From Alphaproteobacteria bacterium (GTDB lineage: Bacteria; Pseudomonadota; Alphaproteobacteria; Micropepsales; Micropepsaceae): DNA of 64,000 nucleotides. Both the position numbers and the translations under genes were made by a program. Numbering within the stretch: the stretch's first letter is position 1; each line of letters starts with the position of its first letter. The stretch covers positions 62,001 to 126,000 of the forward strand of contig WGNJ01000012.1 in the NCBI GenBank assembly GCA_016124635.1. The letters are read 5' to 3'. The notes beneath the pieces are model-generated. The model worked only from the letters and a program-made list of their open reading frames with translations, ran no database searches and was not told the origin of the DNA. Shown here one piece after another: positions 41,596 to 49,723 of the stretch.

Positions 41596-42324
41596 CTAGG
41601 TGGTGCGGTTTGTAGATGTGTTTGGAGTTTGCGATTCGCGATCCGCCGATGTGGTGTCAGCTTTTCGCCTGGTTGCGCGCACAACGAGCCGCCACACAAG
41701 TACGGTAAGCAGGCAGAGGCCGCCCCACAGCGTCGCGACGAATATCTGGAATGTTGTGTCATCGCTTACTTCGCCATCTTTTCCCCTGGTGGCAATCCAG
41801 CGTAGCTCACCAAGTGCACTCTTCATTATGTCCCACGTTGTAGCCAGCGTGTCATAGGCGGCGTTGGGCTCATACGAGGTATCAGTCTTGTTGGCGTGGT
41901 CTGCAGCCGACGGATCGATTGATCTCAAGCCCGCTAAAGCCGCGGCCGGGTCGGAGGATGTGGCGACGACCTCGTTGATGTCACAGTTCTGCGCCCGCCG
42001 ACACTGGACGACCAGCGCCTTGGTGAGGGCGTCAACTTGTGTCAGGCGCTCTTCGTAGGCTGCACGCATGTGCGCGTAGCGTTGGTTTTTCGCCACTATG
42101 ATTTGATCTTTGAACAGCACCACCACCGTGGCATACGCGACCCAACCAAGGATAAGCAGGCTGCCGACGGCGACTGTCAGCTGGAACGTCGGTGCAATCT
42201 CGAAGAACTGCACGGACCTCCTGGAGCGGAGGTAGAACTGTCTAGTCGGAAATAGTCGCGCTAGCGCCTTCAAGACGGCGCCATGCAATGCAATTCGATG
42301 AGGCGTTTGCGGCGTATTGGTCAT
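41596..42324 (-). CDS. Two-helix membrane protein with M23-peptidase-like N-terminal region
   Basis: The 242-residue product (ATG42324; an upstream start would add 21 hydrophobic residues) has membrane helices at about 49-71 and 198-222, enclosing a soluble helical domain with two cysteines. The first helix and its flanks (F-Y-L-R-S-R-R-S-V-Q-F-F ... G-W-V-A-Y-A-T ... I-I-V-A-K-N ... A-A-Y-E-E-R-L) resemble the N-terminal membrane segment of alphaproteobacterial M23 endopeptidases (DUF5930-type), but no peptidase domain follows. It is divergent from the membrane-protein gene at 42563. The function is unknown. Confidence 0.55.
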   Translation of the reverse strand: MTNTPQTPHRIALHGAVLKALARLFPTRQFYLRSRRSVQFFEIAPTFQLTVAVGSLLILGWVAYATVVVLFKDQIIVAKNQRYAHMRAAYEERLTQVDALTKALVVQCRRAQNCDINEVVATSSDPAAALAGLRSIDPSAADHANKTDTSYEPNAAYDTLATTWDIMKSALGELRWIATRGKDGEVSDDTTFQIFVATLWGGLCLLTVLVWRLVVRATRRKADTTSADRESQTPNTSTNRTT

Positions 42325-42562
42325 GCTGATGCCTACGTCACCTGCGACGGCACAGATGAGACTGGCCGCCAGCAAACGCAAGTCCAAGGCGACGTTTACC
42401 CCGACAGAATCCGACTAGATCGACAAGTTGGCCCAAGATAGGAATGTTCTTCCGAATAGCTGGCAGAAATCGGTCAATTCCAACTCGGCAAACGGGTCGA
42501 AAGCCGGGCAAGGCGGGTAGGGTGCGATCATGAGCTAGCTCATTCGCCCTAATGATGCCCCA

Positions 42563-43393
42563 ATGGAGCTGACAAACTCCATTCCGCAAACGGGCAGGGC
42601 AATGAGCGCAGACAGCACAACCGCACCGCCACCAACTCGATCTAGCTCCAGCTTTTGGACTCTGCTCCGGATTGCCGGGATTGTGGTCGGCGTCGCAACG
42701 CTGCTGCGTCTTGCGACCATCGGCTTTAACATTGAGTACAAAGAGTTCTTCCAGGAGTTCCTCGATCAGGTGAGGAATATCGTCGAACTGGGCTTCCTTG
42801 TGGACCCAATCGACAAACTGGTTCACGGTTTTCTCGAATGGGTGCGTAGCTTTGGCTGGCACATACCTGATCTTCAACCGCATTGGCAGCAGGTGTTCAC
42901 GTTGAGCTGGTTGTTGATGGCTGCCATTGCACGCAACTGGTCGGGCGCACTTGAGGCGAGGATGGTATTGGCGTTCGCCTGCGCACTGGCATCCGGCGTT
43001 GCGGCGGGCACCGCGCCGCCGGATAGCGTTGCCATATTTTTCTATCCCGCCGCAGGCTTCGTTCTGTTCTTTGGCTTGGCAGGCTTGCCCGACTTCGTCG
43101 TCAATCGTCATCGAGCAGTCCTTGGGCTGATGACGCTTTTTCAGTTTATTGTAATGGCCATTGCCGCCTACGTCTCTAGTGATACCAAGTCGGTCGCCGG
43201 GGCAGTCCAAAACCCTGCCTTGCTGCTTCTTGTGCTTAGTGTTGGTTTTTCAGGGATAGTTTCCATCATCGCAGGCCAAATTGGCCGACTGATTTGGAGG
43301 GAGAAAAGAGACAGTGAAATCGCGGCCACTGGCTTCGACATCGTAGCCGTCATGGGCCTCGCCTTGGCTATCGGTTACGTGATGATGAAATAG
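42563..43393 (+). CDS. Multi-pass membrane protein, unknown function
   Basis: The 276-residue protein has about six or seven helices, beginning with RIAGIVVGVATLLRLATIGF near 36-55 and ending with a helix over the last 20 residues. A 60-residue extracytoplasmic or cytoplasmic segment with F-F-Q-E-F-L-D-Q-V and L-E-W-V-R-S separates the first helix from the rest. No known family is recognised. ATG42563 and ATG42602 are both possible; neither has a strong ribosome site. GC and codon use are lower than in core genes, as for the DUF3800 gene. Confidence 0.55.
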   Translation: MELTNSIPQTGRAMSADSTTAPPPTRSSSSFWTLLRIAGIVVGVATLLRLATIGFNIEYKEFFQEFLDQVRNIVELGFLVDPIDKLVHGFLEWVRSFGWHIPDLQPHWQQVFTLSWLLMAAIARNWSGALEARMVLAFACALASGVAAGTAPPDSVAIFFYPAAGFVLFFGLAGLPDFVVNRHRAVLGLMTLFQFIVMAIAAYVSSDTKSVAGAVQNPALLLLVLSVGFSGIVSIIAGQIGRLIWREKRDSEIAATGFDIVAVMGLALAIGYVMMK

Positions 43394-43525
43394 CCTGTCG
43401 CCGAAGGATGCCAGAGCATCATCAAGGCTGGACGGCAAATGCGCCTGACACATCCTGACAACCTCAATCGCAAGAGAGAGTCGCCGCGGGGGATTGCCGT
43501 CCCGCGGCTGTTCAGGCACTGAACA

Positions 43526-43560
43526 GCCTTTGATCGACTCTCAGGCTGCGCTGTGAGTCA
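43526..43560. repeat. Second copy of the 35-base direct repeat at 41481-41515
   Basis: The element (GCCTTTGATCGACTC ... GTGAGTCA) matches 41481-41515 at 27 of 35 positions in the same orientation. Together the copies bracket the genes at 41596-43393. A diverged insertion duplication, or two copies of a hairpin terminator, are both possible. Confidence 0.4.
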
Positions 43561-43581
43561 CTTGCACGGCGCGAAAAGCAT

Positions 43582-43602
43582 GAGGGCGCCTTCTGCGCCC
43601 TC
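43582..43602. terminator. Bidirectional hairpin between convergent genes
   Basis: GAGGGCGC / GCGCCCTC form a perfect eight-base stem with a five-base loop, and an outer CTTGCA (43561-43566) / TGCAAG (43603-43608) pair can extend it across an asymmetric bulge. It sits between the convergent membrane-protein gene and the small exported-protein gene. No T-run follows. Confidence 0.5.
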
Positions 43603-43666
43603 TGCAAGAAGTGACGGCAAAGATGGCGTTTGCGGACGCCTTCCGGCACCCTGGCGACCTTAATCG

Positions 43667-44020
43667 TCATTCCATGACAGCAGACCAGTGATATGGCCCA
43701 CCGTTTCTGCAGAAGTAGTCTCCAGAGACGCTGTCCGAATTGCGCGTCCAATAGAACATGCAGTCGTTCCCGTCGCTGCTGTTGGTTCGGTGGGCCGCAA
43801 CTGTGTCACCACGTTCAATGACTTCAATGTCGTAGCGCACTTCACCGCCGCCGCTTCTCACATACCCGTGGCCAGACCACGCACCACGACCTTCACTCGA
43901 CAGGATCCACCTGCCATGCCAGGCCCCCGTTTCGCGCACTGACCACGTCTCCGCAAACGCCCCTGTGGTGGCCAACGCCACGCCCGACGCAACAATTGCT
44001 GCTAACAAACGTCTCTTCAT
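43667..44020 (-). CDS. Small exported hypothetical protein
   Basis: The 117-residue product starts at ATG44020, six bases after a perfect AGGAGG site. A Sec signal peptide (RRLLAAIVASGVALATTGAFA) gives a mature protein of about 94 residues, rich in G, W, Y and S with two cysteines (DCMFYW and DYFCRN), suggesting one disulfide in a beta-sandwich-like fold. The GAWHGRW, GAWSGHGYVRS and related segments look like repeated strands. No family is recognised. It is convergent with the membrane-protein gene. Confidence 0.65.
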   Translation of the reverse strand: MKRRLLAAIVASGVALATTGAFAETWSVRETGAWHGRWILSSEGRGAWSGHGYVRSGGGEVRYDIEVIERGDTVAAHRTNSSDGNDCMFYWTRNSDSVSGDYFCRNGGPYHWSAVME

Positions 44021-44272
44021 CGATTTCCTCCTGGATTTCGCCACCACGCAGCACAACTGTGTAGGCTCTCGGCCTACAGAGACAATTCTGCTGGTTGAGT
44101 GGTCGAAGACGCTTGTAGCCAAATGAAGCCGTGGAATTTACTGTGGCAGGTCTGTGAACTCGCGAAGTATGCTGCCAACGCCGACTGCAACGATGCTGCA
44201 CGGTTCGACGAAGTGAGGCAGAAATGAATGGGGACCTTGAAGTAGGAACGAAGGTTCGAAGGACTGAGCTGC

Positions 44273-44782
44273 ATGAACGATATGGCGGGGGAGGTCAGGG
44301 CGGCATCAGTCCGTCAGCGCAATCCGGTGCGCGCCATCCTTTTCGACAAGCGGCCGGAATCGAATTGGACCTTGGGTTGGCATCAAGACCGAACGATCGC
44401 GGTGTGTGCGAGGGTCGAAACCAAAGGCTTCGGTCCATGGTCAGTGAAGGCCGGCATCCTTCATGTCGAGCCGCCCTTCGCGCTCATTGAACGGATGATT
44501 ACGCTGCGCGCTCATCTCGACGATTGCGGTGAAGACAACGCACCTCTTCTCATCGTGCCGGGATCGCATCGCTTGGGCCGCGTGCCTGCGAACGAAGTGT
44601 CGGCGTTGGCAGCGCGCTGTGGCTCGCTTCCCTGCCTCGCGAAAGCCGGAGACATCTGGCTCAATGCAACCGCGATCGTCCACGCCTCGAAGGCGGCCAT
44701 GCGCCCCGCTCGCCGCCGTGTGCTGCAAGTCGACTACAGCGCTGACGAATTGCCAAACGGTCTGAGGTGGCTCGGGGTCTAG
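44273..44782 (+). CDS. N-terminally truncated PhyH-type (2-oxoglutarate/Fe) dioxygenase
   Basis: The 169-residue product has the iron ligands of phytanoyl-CoA-type dioxygenases: His37-x-Asp39 in WHQD and a distal His137 in VHAS. Conserved features include A-I-L-F-D-K, PWSVKAGI, L-R-x-H-L-D-D and VPGSHRLG. Family members normally carry 50-70 more residues at the N-terminus. Here a TAG lies 13 codons upstream in frame, so the missing part is not encoded in this frame. The protein may be a degraded remnant, or a minimal active variant since all visible catalytic residues remain. Confidence 0.6.
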   Translation: MNDMAGEVRAASVRQRNPVRAILFDKRPESNWTLGWHQDRTIAVCARVETKGFGPWSVKAGILHVEPPFALIERMITLRAHLDDCGEDNAPLLIVPGSHRLGRVPANEVSALAARCGSLPCLAKAGDIWLNATAIVHASKAAMRPARRRVLQVDYSADELPNGLRWLGV

Positions 44783-45027
44783 GAACGGCGTTTCACGCTT
44801 TGCGCGCAAGCATGCACACCGCGGGCAATACGCTTCGCGCGATGCCGGCCATGATCGGCGCGTGGCTTCGGCCATTAGTGGCGGTCGGGTTGCTGCCTCT
44901 CGGGCATCCGCCGGAACATGAGTGCGATGGCGCGGAACCCGTGTTGGAGCACGCCCACGCGTCGCGTCGGGCGATGAGTGTGCACCTGCAATAATTCGAC
45001 AGCCGCTGCATCCGACATTGCAAGCTT

Positions 45028-45043
45028 ATTACAGCACTGTAAT
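45028..45043. promoter_or_regulatory. Palindromic operator-like site
   Basis: ATTACAG and CTGTAAT flank a two-base CA centre, a compact perfect dyad in an AT-rich spot 63 bases upstream of the membrane-protein ATG at 45107. The symmetry resembles TTACA-N-TGTAA operators of several regulator families. No regulator gene is adjacent. The rest of 44783-45106 contains no supportable gene. Confidence 0.45.
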
Positions 45044-45106
45044 CTTTCGAATCGGATGGGTGGCCGTTGGCCGCCAACGTCGCGCAACACAGCAGGAGGA
45101 AAGTCC

Positions 45107-45487
45107 ATGAGCGGACCGGTCACCAGCGTCAGCGATTCCGACAAGAAATTGGCCTCTCAGTTCATACTCGGCGCTGCGATCGTCATGGGCGTGATGGGAT
45201 TGATCGCCGTATTGCTCGGCGGGTTTGTTTGGGCCGTCGTCGACTGGGGAGTTGCCGGCGCGCTCGGTTATTTCGGCTACATGAAAATGAGCAGCGGTGA
45301 TCTGAACACGGTGAAGCTCGTAAGCTTGATCTGCGCGGGTATCATCTTGCTCCTCGGCCTGCTCGCACTGACGAACGCGACGGCGGGCGGCGGTCTCGGG
45401 TTTCTCATTGCGATCGTCGTCATCGGCGCCGGCTGCGGCCTCGTTTATGCCGCGATGCTGATTTCGCCGGGCCGCAAGCTGTTCTGA
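45107..45487 (+). CDS. Small inner-membrane protein
   Basis: The 126-residue protein starts at ATG45107, seven bases after a perfect AGGAGG site. Four hydrophobic helices are predicted, at about 18-40, 45-55, 69-87 and 93-115, rich in glycine, alanine and leucine. The frame open further upstream is not expected to be translated. No family is recognised; membrane-protein composition alone cannot separate a transporter subunit from a structural protein. It precedes the second dispersed repeat copy. Confidence 0.65.
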   Translation: MSGPVTSVSDSDKKLASQFILGAAIVMGVMGLIAVLLGGFVWAVVDWGVAGALGYFGYMKMSSGDLNTVKLVSLICAGIILLLGLLALTNATAGGGLGFLIAIVVIGAGCGLVYAAMLISPGRKLF

Positions 45488-45554
45488 GCGAATGGCGCCG
45501 GCATTGACCGGCGTCTCGCCACGAAACGCGTCCGCGAAGCTCATCTTGACTGAA

Positions 45555-45794
45555 CATTGCGAATATAGCAAGATAGGTGCAATGGCGCCTGGACCGCGTT
45601 TTCAGGCTCGCTCATTGACATGTGTATCGGTGTGCCGATCACCCCGCTTGAGCCAAGGCTCTTGCTGACGGGATCGGAGGGTCGCGTCGTTTTTCGGTCA
45701 TAATCGCCAATGTTTGAACTTTATCCGTCACGCGTGTGAACTTTCGTGGCGCATTTTTCGGCGGAAATCAGCCGTTGTGCGAATGTGCGAACTT
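45555..45794. repeat. Dispersed repeat, copy 2 (same family as 19418-19700)
   Basis: This copy holds the same ordered blocks as 19418-19700, from CATTGCGAATATAGCAA to TTGTGCGAATGTGCGAACTT, but is about 40 bases shorter. The minus frame open in copy 1 contains several stops here, which argues against a conserved protein. The rest of 45488-45881 has no supportable gene. Confidence 0.65.
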
Positions 45795-45881
45795 CAAAGA
45801 CATCATCTCTCGCACTATGCGGTAATCGCAATGAGAGTTTCGCCTGCAGCGTGCAAGGTCAAGTCCCCAGCTAAGGCTCGC

Positions 45882-47282
45882 CTACCCAACAAACAGCGCG
45901 CGCAGATACGGATTCATAAATCGCCCGCCCGGATCCTTCTCCGCCCGCATCGCCTGGAAGTCGCGGAAGTGCGGGTAGAGCGCCGCGAGGTCGGCGGCTT
46001 TCAGGCTGTGCAGCTTGCCCCAATGCGGCCGTCCTTCGACGCGTCGATAAATCGGCTCGATCTCGCTGAAGTAGAAGTCGTGGTTCTGCGTGTGCCCCAT
46101 GTGCACGGCGATCGACAGCGTCGGGCGTTTGTAGAACGGGCTCAGCCACGCGTCGTCCTCGGCCACGAAGCGCACTTCGATCGGAAAGTAGGCTTCGCTG
46201 TGCCGCTCGATCGCCGCGATCACTTGCGGCAGCACGCTCGTCAGCGCCTCGCGCGGCAGATGATATTCCATCTCGTTGAAGCGCATCGGCCGGTCGGTCG
46301 AGAGCAGACGCCAGGCGGGCCCGACGACGCTTTCCGTCTCCTGATTGGCGATCAGCCCCTTGCCGATCATGCGCCGCAGCCACGGCGCCCAGGAGAACCA
46401 GTCGCGCAGCGTCATCAGTTCCTCGGCGCCTTCGTTCTCGCTGTTCGGCTTGCGCGGCGTCACCGGCTCGTCCGTCTCCTCGTGGCTGATGCAATAGGCC
46501 ATGTCGGTGAAGGTGATGTAGTAGAACTCGTAATGGCGCAGCGTGCGCGCACGTTCCGGCGCCGCCGCGATCGCATCGCCGATCGGCTCGAACCAGGTCT
46601 TGCGCCTCAGCGTCAACGGTCCGCGGTTTTGCAGCTTGACTTGCGTGACGATACCGAGCGCGCCGACGGACACCCGCGCCGCGTCGAAGAGCTCGGCGTT
46701 CTTCGATGCATCGCAGTCGATGAGGGCGCCGTCGGCCGTCATCAGCTGGAGGCCCGCGATGGCGCTCGACAGCGACCCGAGATTGGCGCCTGCGCCGTGT
46801 GTCGCCGTGGCGATCGCGCCCGCAAGGCTCTGCTTGTTGATGTCGGGCAGCGCGTTCATCGCCTGGCCGATGCCGTCGAGCATCTCGCCGAGGTTGAAGA
46901 GGCGGACGCCCGCGCCGACGGTTGCCGTCATCGCTTGCGCGTCGTGCGCGGCGAGCGCGCTCAACCGGTCGAGCGAGACGATCGTGCCCTCTGTCGGCAC
47001 CAACGCCCCAAAACTATGGCCGGCGCCGACTGGCCGCACGACATCGCTCGAAGTGCGCAACAGGTGCTGCAATTCATTGATGTCGGCGGGAACGGCGATC
47101 GCCTTCGGAATGCAGGTTTGCAAGCCCGACCAATTGCTCCATCGCACTTTGCCCGGCGGCACCGGCGGCAGCTCGCGCTCCGGCGGATCGCCGGCGTTGA
47201 GCGCGAGCGTGGTGACGCCTGCGGCGCCGAGCGCGGCGATGCCGCCGCCCGCCAAAAGCAAATTGCGCCGCGTGACGATCAT
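45882..47282 (-). CDS. Aldonolactone/gulonolactone-oxidase-like flavoprotein
   Basis: The 466-residue VAO-family flavoprotein has an N-terminal twin-arginine-like signal (VTRRNLLLAGGGIAALG). The FAD-binding VGAGHSFG at 86-93 carries His89, the likely covalent attachment residue. Other landmarks are GAIATATHGAG near 149 and a C-terminal RPHWGKLH-type motif of the D-arabinono-1,4-lactone oxidase (ALO) domain near 430. It should oxidise an aldono-lactone or polyol. It overlaps the cytochrome c gene by four bases, so electrons probably pass to that cytochrome rather than to oxygen. The substrate is unknown. Confidence 0.85.
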   Translation of the reverse strand: MIVTRRNLLLAGGGIAALGAAGVTTLALNAGDPPERELPPVPPGKVRWSNWSGLQTCIPKAIAVPADINELQHLLRTSSDVVRPVGAGHSFGALVPTEGTIVSLDRLSALAAHDAQAMTATVGAGVRLFNLGEMLDGIGQAMNALPDINKQSLAGAIATATHGAGANLGSLSSAIAGLQLMTADGALIDCDASKNAELFDAARVSVGALGIVTQVKLQNRGPLTLRRKTWFEPIGDAIAAAPERARTLRHYEFYYITFTDMAYCISHEETDEPVTPRKPNSENEGAEELMTLRDWFSWAPWLRRMIGKGLIANQETESVVGPAWRLLSTDRPMRFNEMEYHLPREALTSVLPQVIAAIERHSEAYFPIEVRFVAEDDAWLSPFYKRPTLSIAVHMGHTQNHDFYFSEIEPIYRRVEGRPHWGKLHSLKAADLAALYPHFRDFQAMRAEKDPGGRFMNPYLRALFVG

Positions 47283-47659
47283 CGCGCCCCCTCCCGCTTG
47301 GCCATGAAAGCGATCAGCTGCTTCATATCTTCGTCGCTGCAGTCGAAGCACTGTCCGGACGCCGGCATCGCCTTGTAGCCGGTGCGCACATGGCCGAGCA
47401 GAACGGCTTCGCTTTGATTGAGCCGCGGCGACCAGGCATCGATGTCGCCGGCGAGCGGCGCACCCGAGTCCGGATTGGCGTGGCAGGCCTTGCAGGAGCG
47501 GCTGTATTTCTCTGCCAGCGTGGCATCGGCGGGTTGCATCGCCTCGGCAAAGGCGGTTCGTTCCGCCAAGCTCGGTTGCGGCTTCTGTTCGCAAGCGGCG
47601 ACCAAGATCGCGACGCCGGCCAGCGCAAGCGGCAGCGATAAACGATGCGCCATTCTCAT
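47279..47659 (-). CDS. c-type cytochrome lipoprotein (partner of the lactone oxidase)
   Basis: The 126-residue protein has a lipobox signal (ILVAAC, Cys23) and one haem-binding CKACH (56-60). A C-x-x-C pair (104-107) after Met98 (KAMPASGQCFDC) resembles cytochrome c5, in which the second cysteine pair forms a disulfide. The mature protein is expected on the periplasmic side of a membrane. Its stop overlaps the ATG of the flavoprotein gene, supporting a dehydrogenase-cytochrome unit. GGGGG precedes the ATG. Confidence 0.85.
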   Translation of the reverse strand: MRMAHRLSLPLALAGVAILVAACEQKPQPSLAERTAFAEAMQPADATLAEKYSRSCKACHANPDSGAPLAGDIDAWSPRLNQSEAVLLGHVRTGYKAMPASGQCFDCSDEDMKQLIAFMAKREGAR

Positions 47660-47771
47660 CCGGCCCCCGCCAAGATTGTCGACGTGACGTGCTAACACGA
47701 GGGGCCTAAGCGAGACCAGGATCGTGCGATAATGTCGCGGGGCCGAGCATAAGAGCAAAGGGAGATGCGTC

Positions 47772-49148
47772 ATGGAAGTCGTGGAGGATTTGCGCCGCAT
47801 TCTCGGCGACGCCGGTGTTCTGACCGCTGCCGAAGTGGCCGAGCGCGCCGCCGGTGTCTGGCGCGGCGATCGTCAGAAAGCGCTCGCCCTGGCGCGGCCG
47901 ACGAACACCGATGAGGTGAGCCAGGTCCTGCGCTACTGCAACGAGCACGATATCGCGGTCGTCACCCATGGCGGCTTGACCGGGCTTGTTCACGGCGCCG
48001 ACGTCGACAACGGCGAGCTCATTCTTTCGCTCGAACGTATGCGCGCGATCGAAGATATCGATCCGATCCAGCGCACGGCGACGGTGCAGGCGGGCGTCGT
48101 GTTGCAGACGCTGCAGGAAGCCGTCGCCGAACATGGCCTCGCATTCCCGCTCGATCTCGGCGCGCGCGGCAGCGCGACGCTCGGCGGCAACGCCTCCACC
48201 AACGCCGGCGGCAATCGCGTGATCCGCTACGGCATGATGCGCGAGATGGTGCTGGGCGTTGAGGCCGTGCTCGCCGACGGCACGATCGTCTCTTCGCTCA
48301 ACACGCTCATCAAAAACAACGCCGGCTACGACCTGAAGCAGCTCTTCGTCGGCTCCGAGGGCACGCTCGGCGTCATCACCCGGCTCGTGCTCAGGCTACG
48401 CGAAGCGCCGCTCTCGACGTCGATGGCCTTCGTCGGTGTTTCGGATTTCGGCGCCGTGGTGAAGTTCTTGAAGCACATGGACAGAGGGCTCGGCGGCGCG
48501 CTCTCAGCCTTCGAAGTCATGTGGCAACCGTTCTACCGCCTGGTGACCAGCCCGCCGGCCAAGGGCAAGCCGCCGATCCCGCAGACCTATCCCTTCTATG
48601 TGCTCGTCGAGGCGCAAGGCGCCGACCGCGCGCTCGACGGCAGACGCTTCGACGCCGCAATGGAGCAGGCGTTCGAGGCGGGCATCGTCGCCGACGCCGC
48701 CATCGCGCAGTCCGAAACCGATTGCCGCGCCTTCTGGTCGCTGCGCGACGATGTCGGGCAAGTCGCCGTCGGCGGCGCGCCGGTCGTTTTCGATATCTCG
48801 CTCCCCATCAAGGACATGGACGACTACACCCGCAATCTTGCAGCAGCCCTTGAGCGTGAGATCGGCGAGCACAAGCTTTGGATCTTCGGTCATTTGGGCG
48901 ACGGCAATCTGCACGTCATCGTGCAGGTCGCGCGCGAGAATTACATGCAGCTCCGCTCGAAGATCGAAGAGCTCGTCTATACACCGCTGCAAAAGCTCGG
49001 CGGTTCGGTCTCTGCCGAGCACGGCATCGGCCTCGAGAAGAAGCCCTATCTGGCGCTCAGCCGCACGGCGACGGAACTCGCGCTGATGCGCAAGCTCAAG
49101 ACCGCGCTGGATCCCAAGAGCATCCTCAACCCGGGGAAGATCCTGTGA
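47772..49148 (+). CDS. GlcD-type FAD-linked oxidase (D-2-hydroxyacid dehydrogenase type)
   Basis: The 458-residue VAO-family flavoprotein has a PP-loop FAD domain (THGGLTGLVHGAD near 57-69, NASTNAGGN near 143-151, SEGTLGVIT near 195-203). The C-terminal FAD-oxidase domain contains GHLGDGNLHVIVQ near 375-387 and AEHGIGLEKK near 416-425. This is the layout of D-lactate dehydrogenase (cytochrome-type), GlcD and D-2-hydroxyglutarate dehydrogenase. AAGGGAG precedes ATG47772. It is divergent from the cytochrome gene. No glcE or glcF partners are adjacent, so it probably passes electrons to a soluble or membrane carrier. Confidence 0.85.
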   Translation: MEVVEDLRRILGDAGVLTAAEVAERAAGVWRGDRQKALALARPTNTDEVSQVLRYCNEHDIAVVTHGGLTGLVHGADVDNGELILSLERMRAIEDIDPIQRTATVQAGVVLQTLQEAVAEHGLAFPLDLGARGSATLGGNASTNAGGNRVIRYGMMREMVLGVEAVLADGTIVSSLNTLIKNNAGYDLKQLFVGSEGTLGVITRLVLRLREAPLSTSMAFVGVSDFGAVVKFLKHMDRGLGGALSAFEVMWQPFYRLVTSPPAKGKPPIPQTYPFYVLVEAQGADRALDGRRFDAAMEQAFEAGIVADAAIAQSETDCRAFWSLRDDVGQVAVGGAPVVFDISLPIKDMDDYTRNLAAALEREIGEHKLWIFGHLGDGNLHVIVQVARENYMQLRSKIEELVYTPLQKLGGSVSAEHGIGLEKKPYLALSRTATELALMRKLKTALDPKSILNPGKIL

Positions 49149-49163
49149 TCGAGGCGCGCCTGA

Positions 49164-49460
49164 TCAATCCCTAATCCATCTGACGGAGGCAGTGCAGCGC
49201 CAGGTCTCGATGCTGCCGCCACGCAGCGTGCAGCTGCAGTTCTTGTCTTTGATCCTACTCGCGTGCTCGGCCGAGATGTTTTTCAGAGCATTGTCCTCGG
49301 CTGCCGAGCAGGCTTGCGCCCGTGTCGGGCCGTCCGCCGTGCCGACGCCGCCGGCGAAAACGCCGGATACGGTGTGCCATCCGAGGTCGGCGAGCGACAG
49401 ATCGCCGATGAACGCGAGGCTTAGGACGGCGACCGCACCGGCTACGAACTTTCTCTGCAT
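49164..49460 (-). CDS. Small exported hypothetical protein
   Basis: The 98-residue product has a signal peptide (RKFVAGAVAVLSLAFIGDLSLA, cleavage near 24). The mature protein has four cysteines (A-C-S, N-C-S-C, R-C-T), suggesting disulfides. The polar mature part (DKNCSCTLRGGSIETWRC) is characteristic of small periplasmic proteins in rhizobia-like genomes, but no function is known to me. The ribosome site is weak. It is convergent with the GlcD-type gene, 15 bases apart. Confidence 0.55.
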   Translation of the reverse strand: MQRKFVAGAVAVLSLAFIGDLSLADLGWHTVSGVFAGGVGTADGPTRAQACSAAEDNALKNISAEHASRIKDKNCSCTLRGGSIETWRCTASVRWIRD

Positions 49461-49723
49461 CTCTCGCTCCCCCGACCGATCAGCGAACCCGACTCGCTCG
49501 AACCTTTACATCGCTTGTTTGGCATTTGCGCGACGAAAACACACGCCACTTGCGCGCGAGGGCACAGATCGCTGCAACGACCGCGAAGGCGTCGGGTACC
49601 CGTTCGAATGCAAGGCGTCGAAGGCAGGCCGCCTCCGATTTCTGCAGGCTACTCGCCCGTCTTGAAAAGTGGCACTCGATGTGTCAATAGTTTGCCGACA
49701 GAAAAAGAAGACCAGGGAACGCC

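Noticed and set aside
46543-47307. Plus-strand frame of 254 codons opposite the lactone-oxidase gene.
   Set aside because: It is an antisense shadow of a strong FAD-oxidase gene with clear motifs on the minus strand; low-complexity serine/alanine product.
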